Source: Sediminibacterium sp. (GTDB lineage: Bacteria > Bacteroidota > Bacteroidia > Chitinophagales > Chitinophagaceae). Taken from it: 11,911 nt of DNA. The DNA lies in NCBI GenBank assembly GCA_028288645.1, contig JAQBNJ010000370.1, forward strand, positions 1 to 11,911, given 5' to 3'. The notes beneath the pieces are model-generated. The model saw only the letters and a program-made list of their open reading frames with translations, did not search any database and was not told the origin of the DNA. A program made the position numbers and the translations under genes. Shown here piece after piece: positions 8,401 to 11,911 of the stretch (positions are counted from its first letter, which is position 1; each line of letters opens with the position of its first letter).

Positions 8401-8808
8401 ATTAGGGTAACGTGCAAGCATCTGCTCTTTATGGTTCACGAAAAAATTGTTCATGTTTTGCTTAAAGGTTGCCTGGTATACGCTTCCATTAGCGCTCCAT
8501 CCTGTTATCGGTTCAGCACCACTGATTACAGGTTTTACCCCGCTGCCGTAAGAGGTAAATACAATTGGCAGTGAAGCAGTGCCGCTATAATTTAAGTTGA
8601 TCTGGCCACGAAGCGTATCGCCGCATTTAAAAAGAATACTGTCCCCCGGCTTTAAAATAAGCGCATTAAGCTTGGTAATTGTTTTAAAGGGACTTGCAGA
8701 CGTGATACCTGTATTTGCATCGCTACCGGATGTAGAAAAATAGTAAGAAGTGGCATTCGCTTTTATACATATCAGCAAAATACCGAGAAGCAAAAGGCTA
8801 AGCTTCAT
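5437..8808 (-). CDS. Large T9SS-exported right-handed beta-helix protein with PKD-like repeats (candidate polysaccharide lyase or adhesin)
   Basis: The 1123-residue protein has a signal peptide with cleavage after A-N-A (17-19). A right-handed parallel beta-helix follows (about 20-600), starting with Y-Y-F-S-T-S-G-S-D-A-N-T-G and P-F-K-T-I-T-K-L, the usual opening of pectate-lyase-like proteins. Rungs are rich in Asn and in strings such as I-K-I-D-S-C-Y-F and N-D-I-D-S-T-G-Y. Next come three tandem PKD/Ig-like repeats of about 80 residues (about 645-882), each with Y-x-W-T-V-P-x-G-x-T-x-P-G. Then follow an Ig-like domain (883 to about 965) and a short further Ig-like segment. The last ~80 residues are a type A T9SS sorting domain (Y-I-K-L-Y-P-N-P, then G-T-Y-L-I-S). 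It should reach the cell surface. I see no definite catalytic residues, so lyase activity is only a possibility. The stop codon lies 7 bp from a comM remnant. Confidence 0.93.
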   Translation of the reverse strand: MKLSLLLLGILLICIKANATSYYFSTSGSDANTGITSASPFKTITKLNALILKPGDSILFKCGDTLRGQINLNYSGTASLPIVFTSYGSGVKPVISGAEPITGWSANGSVYQATFKQNMNNFFVNHKEQMLARYPNDHQYLTVDSAQKFYLKDASITSLSTSLISNSKICIHTAQWCWEKTAVQSVAADKITFSSGVTINAISNYGYFLYDNILHLDTAKEWKYDNTAQLLTYMPPAGQNPSLQTCEGSVYINGISIDSTSSYILIKGLAFEKQSNAGVEISAANNRYIKIDSCYFARQYNHGVHDMGKYNEVSNSYFREVDGIAVFVNNTGSNSTIHHNIFRNIGEFRNGGIGTQINLTAIKAAFVDSTYSHHNDIDSTGYCGIAVDGNYHLVEKNIIKNAMLINNDGGALKTFGINSGNITFKNNFISTSDGNTEGTNNGSFITPAIYFDNESHNSIAQDNTIYNRTKKGFFLNSGTQENTIRGNVVYGFNFGIDLNGDSSRVGGDNWPAMKGMIVKDNKLFALSSNGIAIKQTDYSNNYTGVVIDSNYYFQPYNTLYASRNSGPLLTFPQWKNTGNDAHTIVDNFKWATGIDSSKIFLNPTDNAVVQDLLGWKWKDLDGNIVTSLTLQPWTSKIMIRTNVTNVNVTVNAVTKCANDAAVTIAATALQSGTYSYVWTVPSGVTNPGNVQSFSATVAGTYGVTITDQSSGGAGSGSAILTVNPNPAVTVNSPARCSAGAAVSITATPSPAGTYNYAWTVPAGVTGPGNVASFSVTVAGTHTVIITNATTGCTGTGSGTLTVNPSPAVTVNSPAICITGSSTIAATPSPGGTYNYAWTVPSGATNPGSIASFSATVAGTYTVIITNATTGCTATGSGTLTVNSIPSAPTVSAVSYCQGSTATALTATTGSGNTLLWYTQATGGTASATAPTPSTAAAGSADFYVSQVTTSGSCESQRAKLTVTVNAIPATPTITRDANNNLVSSALTGNLWYKEGVALTDTTQKYKPTIAGNYSVKTTQNGCTSAMSANFNYTITAIVNLSNSQYIKLYPNPVRQDLRIDYKIDGQYQLRLMIYDLNGKLVLDKNKMSTGSLFSLKELSSGTYLISIHDTKGKLIYTDKIIKE
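6164..6877 (-). repeat. Three tandem ~237-240 bp coding repeats (PKD-like units)
   Basis: Repeat boundaries are marked by TTTAC-A/T-GTAAG at 6164, 6401 and 6641, giving periods of 237 and 240 bp; the third unit ends near 6877. The first two units share long nearly identical words, for example CCTGTAGTTGCATT, and all three keep a motif like GAACTGTCCATGCATAA. The third (N-terminal in the protein) unit is the most diverged. Length change by slippage or recombination between units would keep the reading frame. Confidence 0.85.
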
Positions 8809-8886
8809 AATATTAGTTTAAGGTAAGTAGGACACTGGTTAGGTTGGTTTGGTTTAATGAGTACAGTAAAATTAGTCTCTTGCGCT

Positions 8887-8910
8887 ATTGTTGGTCGCCT
8901 GACCAAAAAC
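8887..8910. repeat. Hairpin repeat, inverted partial copy
   Basis: This 24-base hairpin has arms ATTGTTGGTC (8887-8896) and GACCAAAAAC (8901-8910) around the loop GCCT. It matches the reverse complement of the hairpin at 9223-9246 in 22 of 24 positions; the two differences weaken its own stem. It is upstream of the T9SS gene, whereas the other two copies sit 2 nt after comM stop codons, so the repeat is not tied to comM alone. Confidence 0.75.
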
Positions 8911-9127
8911 TTAATTGTCAATACATAGGATGGCGTTTGATCACCAAACGCAATTTATTCTTTACAACTATAACGACCCATGAAAAGGACTGGTTAGTCT
9001 TTCGTCAATAGTATTAGTCAATGACTTCTAAGGTCTGAAAACATAAATTGTTTGAGTGAAAATTAGAGCCAGGATATGGAAGTAGTAGCGGAAGCGTTTA
9101 ATACGCTTCATTGCAAACCAAAAGGTA

Positions 9128-9154
9128 CTTATTTGATTTCGAAAATCAAATAAG
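9128..9154. repeat. 27-bp near-perfect palindrome
   Basis: The arms CTTATTTGATTT (9128-9139) and AAATCAAATAAG (9143-9154) are exact reverse complements with a 3-base centre. It is A/T-rich and has no following T-tract. It could be an operator or a structured RNA element. It is 27 bp after a smaller hairpin with loop TTAAT starting at 9091. Confidence 0.75.
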
Positions 9155-9222
9155 TCGATAACTTATTTTCTCCCTCAGAGATATTGCTCTATATCAATGA
9201 TTTAAGTTAGAATATTTCGACA

Positions 9223-9382
9223 GTTGTTGGTCAGGCGACCAACAACGGCTAACCTGCCCAACCTTCTCTATCCAGCGAACGATAATGTATCGCCTCCGCC
9301 AAATGCTCGGGTTTAATATCATCACTACCTTCAAGATCAGCAATGGTGCGGCTCACTTTTAAAATCCTGTCATAAGCACGCG
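9223..9382. repeat. Right copy of the comM-end direct repeat
   Basis: The hairpin arms GTTGTTGGTC (9223-9232) and GACCAACAAC (9237-9246) form a perfect 10-bp stem with a 4-base loop, beginning 2 nt beyond the comM stop on the minus strand. The following 136 bases match 5294-5429 at about 85%. Unlike the left copy, comM continues past the repeat end here, to about 9734. Without a T-tract, the hairpin is not a typical intrinsic terminator. Confidence 0.9.
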
Positions 9383-9734
9383 CACTTAAATTCAATCGCT
9401 TCATAGTCTTCTTTAATAAATTTTCACCAACACTACTGATCACACAAATCTGGCGAAGTTGTTTACTACTCATTTGTGCATTGGCATAAATCCCGGGATG
9501 TTCTTCGTAATGTTCGGCCTGTATCTCTCTTGCCTTAATCACTCTTTCGCGGATAGCAGAAGAATCTTCACTCTGTTGCTGGCTGCTTAATTCACTGAAA
9601 GCAACAGGCGTTACTTCTACATGCAGGTCGATGCGGTCTAATAATGGGCCGGAAACTTTGTTGAGGTATTTCTGAACCGCACCGGGCGGACAACTGCATT
9701 CTTTTTCAGGGTGATTGTAAAATCCACAAGCGCA
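9249..9734 (-). pseudogene. comM: comM (yifB) Mg-chelatase-like AAA+ protein, 5'-truncated
   Basis: About 160 C-terminal residues of ComM are present: C-G-F-Y-N-H-P-E-K-E-C, P-G-A-V-Q-K-Y-L-N-K, S-G-P-L-L-D-R-I-D-L-H-V-E-V (the sensor/arginine-finger region of these AAA+ proteins), and the Mg_chelatase_C domain with [22 protein letters not shown] full ComM is about 510 residues with Walker A and B motifs further N-terminal; these are absent. Homology stops near 9734, and the antisense of a HTH gene follows. ComM is a hexameric helicase that promotes branch migration during natural transformation; this remnant cannot do so. Confidence 0.9.
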
Positions 9735-9742
9735 CCGTTGCG

Positions 9743-10180
9743 TTGCCTTTTTCCCGATACGCCAAAACAGTCTCAAAACCCCGTCCTGCGGACTATCCGA
9801 GCAATCCACAGACGCTTGGGGAACATCTCAAGAAGCGCAGAATGGACTTAGGGTTGTATCAAGCAGAGGCTGCACGGCAATTTGGAGTTTCGGAGGATTG
9901 TTTCTGCTATTGGGAAAATGAACGCAACCAACCCCGCCTATACCAGTATCCCGCTATCATCGCATTTCTCGGCTACTATCCGTTCGATCACGAAACGGCC
10001 ACCTTTGGCGGCAAGATCAAACGGTACAAATTTGAGCATGGGTTGAGCAACAGAAAGTTGGCAAAAGTGTTGGGGGTGGATGCGGGGACGGTTGCGAAGT
10101 GGGAGCGGAACAAAGGGCTGCCATTGACGAGAAGTCTTGACATTGTTCTTTCGGTTATCACTAAAACCACCGCTCAATGA
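9743..10180 (+). CDS. Double-HTH (XRE-type) transcriptional regulator, start uncertain
   Basis: The 145 residues contain two cro/C1-type HTH domains: T-L-G-E-H-L-K-K-R-R-M-D-L-G-L with V-S-E-D-C-F-C-Y-W-E-N (24-59), and G-G-K-I-K-R-Y-K-F-E-H-G-L-S with L-G-V-D-A-G-T-V-A-K-W-E-R (89-122). This paired architecture occurs in a widespread small-regulator family whose members begin with a short Pro/Lys-rich lead before the first HTH, as here (K-T-V-S-K-P-R-P). The only suitable start is TTG at 9743; the first ATG (9842) would cut the first HTH. The frame stays open upstream into comM sequence, so the original start may have been lost at the comM junction (about 9734-9742). The stop codon is inside a strong terminator. 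Confidence 0.8.
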   Translation: MPFSRYAKTVSKPRPADYPSNPQTLGEHLKKRRMDLGLYQAEAARQFGVSEDCFCYWENERNQPRLYQYPAIIAFLGYYPFDHETATFGGKIKRYKFEHGLSNRKLAKVLGVDAGTVAKWERNKGLPLTRSLDIVLSVITKTTAQ

Positions 10181-10193
10181 GCGGTGGTTTTTT
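10163..10193 (+). terminator. Intrinsic terminator overlapping the HTH gene stop
   Basis: The arms 10163-10175 and 10179-10191 are exact reverse complements (core CCACCGCTC/GAGCGGTGG) with a 3-base loop, followed by a run of six T (10188-10193). The TGA stop (10178-10180) lies in the loop and right arm, so the last four codons of the regulator form the left arm. Confidence 0.92.
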
Positions 10194-10282
10194 ACTTGTA
10201 GTTTATTTTAAATATGCCAATAAAAAACGTATGGACTGTGAATACATGCTGTATATTTGATTGTTTCCAAAAAATAATTATT

Positions 10283-10801
10283 GTGAAAATATCCTTAAAA
10301 GGAAGCTTTATTTTTTCATTTGTTTTCTTATTCCTCGCATCGTCATGTCAGGAGACAATAAAGAAAGAACCAATAAAAGAACAACCTCAACCTCAAAAAA
10401 TGGACTTAGTTGAAGGCGAAATGCCATTACCACCCGACTCGGTGCTGAAGCAGAAACCCGTTAATGTTGATTCATGGTTTTACACATTTGCAGATACTCC
10501 ACTCGTTGAAAGTGCCGTGACATTTAGGCTTGGGCTATTCGGATTGAACGACAGCTTGTATGTAATTGCAGCACGGCTTATTACAAAAGACGATGATGAA
10601 CATGATGAAAGGAAATACAAACACTATCTCATTACAAACGAAGGTTTTAAAAAACAACATTTGCCTGATGTAGTTAGAGAGTTTCAGAAAAAAGTTCAGG
10701 AGTTAGGCAGGTCTGAAAAGTTCAAAGCGACTTCATTTGGCAAAAATAAAACAGTAACACTCATTTTTGATACAGACGATTCATTTGTGTTGGGTAAATA
10801 G
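10283..10801 (+). CDS. Lipoprotein of unknown function
   Basis: Read from the GTG at 10283, the protein has 172 residues and a standard lipoprotein signal: K-I-S-L-K-G, a hydrophobic core, and the lipobox L-A-S-S-C with Cys at residue 22, followed by Q-E-T. An ATG at 10214 in the same frame would add 23 residues with three cysteines before the signal peptide, so GTG is preferred. The mature part begins with a Pro/Gln/Lys-rich tether (about 25-40), then a soluble domain I do not recognise, with charged D-D-D-E-H-D-E-R and a final strand V-T-L-I-F-D-T-D-D-S-F-V-L-G-K. It should be anchored to an envelope membrane. It is isolated between two terminators, so it is probably transcribed alone. Confidence 0.75.
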   Translation: MKISLKGSFIFSFVFLFLASSCQETIKKEPIKEQPQPQKMDLVEGEMPLPPDSVLKQKPVNVDSWFYTFADTPLVESAVTFRLGLFGLNDSLYVIAARLITKDDDEHDERKYKHYLITNEGFKKQHLPDVVREFQKKVQELGRSEKFKATSFGKNKTVTLIFDTDDSFVLGK

Positions 10802-10832
10802 TTTGAAAATATCACATTAGGCGTTAGATATA

Positions 10833-10878
10833 ATAATTAAAAAAGGCAAGGTTCTTATACCTTGCCTTTTTTAATTAT
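10833..10878. terminator. Bidirectional intrinsic terminator
   Basis: Perfect 19-bp arms (10833-10851 and 10860-10878), with GC core GGCAAGG/CCTTGCC and an 8-base loop, are flanked by A-tract on the left and T-tract on the right. It can thus end transcription in both directions. It lies between the lipoprotein gene (stop 10801) and the convergent minus-strand gene (stop 10882). Confidence 0.93.
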
Positions 10879-10881
10879 ACA

Positions 10882-11601
10882 TCAGGCTGAAATAATTTCT
10901 TTCGTGTGTGTCCAAAACTTCGTAAAGTATCTTCCAGGGCTTGCATATTGGCCAAGCGCATCACATTTCCAACGGATTTTTACCAATTGGGTGGGAACAA
11001 ACCAACTCCAAGAGTTCGTTTGATTTGAAAGTGAAATAGTACGACCACCGGTGTTGCCGTTAACATCAACATAAGGAGAAGGGGTATTTGTAACCTTCGT
11101 ATCCCACAATTGTACACCTACAATAAATGTGATGCGCCCAACACTCTCACGCTCAATTTCTCCACGATATTCCCACATGACTATGTCATAGCCAGCACCA
11201 CCACCATCCGGATTGTCGCCAATCTCAGATTCATCGTCAATTCTTTCACTATCATTTGAAATTATGGATTCTGTATAATAGGTTGGTATTTCTTCTTCTC
11301 CTGAACCACCACCGCTACTGCCGCCATCACTATACTCTATGCACTCGGTGTATAAATAATCGGCCGAATAAATTGCACCGGTTTCAGGGTCATATGTAAT
11401 CCAATAATATTCAGTGCAAATGGTCGTCGTCCCGCCGTCTACCAAATTAAGGCTCCTTTCTGGCACTGAAATTGTTGGATTCGATTGATTTACACTTTTT
11501 GTATGTGCTGATTGAATCCCTCCCTTCACCATCGCTAATTGGCTTGGTGTAAGAAGATTTTTCGGTTTCGCTATGCGTAGAACGGTCTTTGTTCCGGCCA
11601 C
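10882..11601 (-). CDS. Gly-Gly leader protein of unknown function (candidate exported effector)
   Basis: The first 28 residues look like a double-glycine leader: P-K-N-L-L-T-P-S-Q-L-A-M-V-K-G27-G28. This is the type cut by C39-peptidase ABC transporters and common before Bacteroidota RiPP precursors and bacteriocin-like proteins. The remaining ~211 residues are far longer than a usual RiPP core. They contain T-E-Y-Y-W-I-T-Y-D-P-E-T-G (63-75), a Gly/Ser-rich linker (about 92-100), an acidic stretch and a C-terminal domain with N-Q-T-N-S-W-S-W, I-R-W-K-C and R-Y-F-T-K-F-W-T-H-T-K-E that I do not recognise. No transporter or modifying enzyme is in the window. The best start is GTG at 11599-11601, and the frame is open some 17 codons further upstream without an ATG, so the true N-terminus may have been lost at the junction with the DUF6973-like piece. 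A shared terminator follows the stop. Confidence 0.72.
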   Translation of the reverse strand: MAGTKTVLRIAKPKNLLTPSQLAMVKGGIQSAHTKSVNQSNPTISVPERSLNLVDGGTTTICTEYYWITYDPETGAIYSADYLYTECIEYSDGGSSGGGSGEEEIPTYYTESIISNDSERIDDESEIGDNPDGGGAGYDIVMWEYRGEIERESVGRITFIVGVQLWDTKVTNTPSPYVDVNGNTGGRTISLSNQTNSWSWFVPTQLVKIRWKCDALGQYASPGRYFTKFWTHTKEIISA

Positions 11602-11846
11602 GGTTGACCCCCCGTCGTTGCTCTTTCTTTTTCCATAGGGTGTCCTGGATTCTCTTCATGAGCCTCGGATAACCTTCTTGTCAAATCTGTACCTAAATCA
11701 GCAGCGTTTAATGCGATAAAATATGCATGTCGAAAAGCATCCCCTTTGCCATTAAACAATGATTCGAGATACCATGATTGTGCCGCTTTAGTAGCAATCC
11801 ACGCATTACGCAAATATTTTTGTTCCTCGCAGTGTGTCCTCTCGAA
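11571..11846 (-). pseudogene. Truncated DUF6973-like domain fragment
   Basis: The open frame between a TGA (11847-11849) and TAG (11571-11573) encodes Y-L-R-N-A-W-I-A-T-K-A, N-G-K-G-D-A-F-R-H-A-Y-F-I-A-L-N-A-A-D and L-S-E-A-H-E-E-N-P-G-H-P-M-E-K-E. This matches my recollection of the DUF6973 family of Bacteroidota exported proteins, where conserved D-A-x-R-H-A-Y and A-H-E are followed by a M-D-L-x-N-N-type segment. Here homology ends after M-E-K-E near 11630 and an unrelated tail follows, so the 3' end is replaced by the Gly-Gly leader gene in another frame. The 5' part is also lacking: an in-frame stop sits in a structured repeat just upstream. The first possible start is TTG at 11811-11813. 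Probably an inactive remnant. Confidence 0.68.
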
Positions 11847-11911
11847 TCACGCGCTGATGCATAAAGCGCGGAGTGTTCGCCGCGAACGTCTCTCGCGAGA
11901 GGACTTCGCGG
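11836..11911. repeat. GC-rich nested inverted repeats at the right edge
   Basis: An outer pair GTCCTCTCG (11836-11844) and CGAGAGGAC (11896-11904) encloses CGCGCT/AGCGCG (11850-11855 and 11865-11870) and GTTCG/CGAAC (11875-11879 and 11883-11887). Overlapping these are the palindrome TCTCGCGAGA (11891-11900) and the outer pair CCGCGAA/TTCGCGG ending at 11911. Composition is far more GC-rich than the neighbouring DNA. The element may continue past the window. Confidence 0.8.

Larger units (their letters stand above)
8809..9248. other. 440-bp gene-free region rich in hairpins
   Basis: No credible gene is present. The region holds a hairpin repeat at 8887-8910, an inverted repeat GCGTTTG/CAAACGC (8933-8939 and 8945-8951), another GAAGCGT/ACGCTTC (9091-9097 and 9103-9109), a near-perfect palindrome with 12-bp arms (9128-9139 and 9143-9154) and a second inverted copy of the first hairpin (9223-9246). 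It must contain the promoter of the T9SS gene, but I find no exact TAnnTTTG box. A 25-codon open frame (9076-9153, plus strand) spans two of the hairpins and is probably chance. Confidence 0.7.

Noticed and set aside
9076..9153. 25-codon plus-strand open frame starting at an ATG
   Set aside because: Both halves coincide with hairpins, no ribosome-binding or promoter signal is visible, and the peptide has no recognisable features.
9735..9809. Extending comM up to an ATG at 9807-9809
   Set aside because: The first ~25 residues are the antisense of the HTH gene and do not resemble ComM, so the true remnant ends near 9734.
9938..10177. Minus-strand frames opposite the double-HTH gene
   Set aside because: The plus-strand frame has two clear HTH domains and its own terminator.
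10214..10282. ATG at 10214 as lipoprotein start
   Set aside because: It adds 23 residues with three cysteines ahead of an otherwise standard lipoprotein signal; the GTG at 10283 gives a normal one.
11447..11659. Minus-strand 70-residue open frame across the leader gene and the DUF6973 joint
   Set aside because: Very basic low-complexity product without homologous look; it is a shifted frame of two better-supported coding segments.

Overview
The window looks like a chromosomal segment of a Bacteroidota bacterium, most probably Chitinophagaceae or a near relative. The evidence is a 1123-residue exported protein ending in a type IX secretion (T9SS, Por_Secre_tail) sorting domain, a single-TM histidine kinase with a NarL-type regulator, an almost complete lack of Shine-Dalgarno sequences, a lipoprotein with an S-S-C lipobox, and a protein with a Gly-Gly leader. 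I recognised no tRNA, rRNA, CRISPR array, transposase or integrase.

Layout. (1) 1-1730, ordinary small genes: a secreted calcineurin-like phosphoesterase with an apparent single-base frameshift that also runs off the left edge, a CoA-binding protein, a perfect 19-bp inverted repeat, and an ICMT/PEMT-like membrane methyltransferase. (2) 4505-1714, minus strand: a probable operon of a membrane-anchored unknown protein, a polytopic membrane protein, a histidine kinase and a response regulator. The membrane protein and kinase genes overlap by 22 bp. (3) 4506-5206: a 335-bp divergent intergenic region with a 16-bp perfect palindrome and a direct repeat spaced 31 bp, then a small secreted protein. 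(4) 5271-9734: the most mosaic part. The last ~43 codons of comM (yifB, Mg-chelatase-like AAA+ protein) are present at 5296-5429. A second, longer but also 5'-truncated comM piece lies 3,953 bp away at 9249-9734, in the same orientation. Between them sit the large T9SS beta-helix protein and a ~440-bp hairpin-rich gene-free stretch. The shared comM ends are about 85% identical, mostly at silent sites, so this is not a fresh duplication. (5) 9735-11911: unrelated genes replace the 5' part of comM: a double-HTH regulator whose terminator overlaps its own stop codon, a lipoprotein, a bidirectional terminator, a Gly-Gly leader protein, a truncated DUF6973-like domain and a very structured GC-rich element at the right edge.

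How it may work together (inference): the four-gene operon reads as a membrane sensor relay, and the divergently transcribed secreted protein is a natural candidate target. The comM end appears to be a recombination hotspot. No intact ComM ATPase core (Walker A/B) is visible here, so this locus would not supply ComM unless another copy exists. The right end carries two domain types typical of exported or polymorphic-toxin-like Bacteroidota loci, apparently spliced together by rearrangement.
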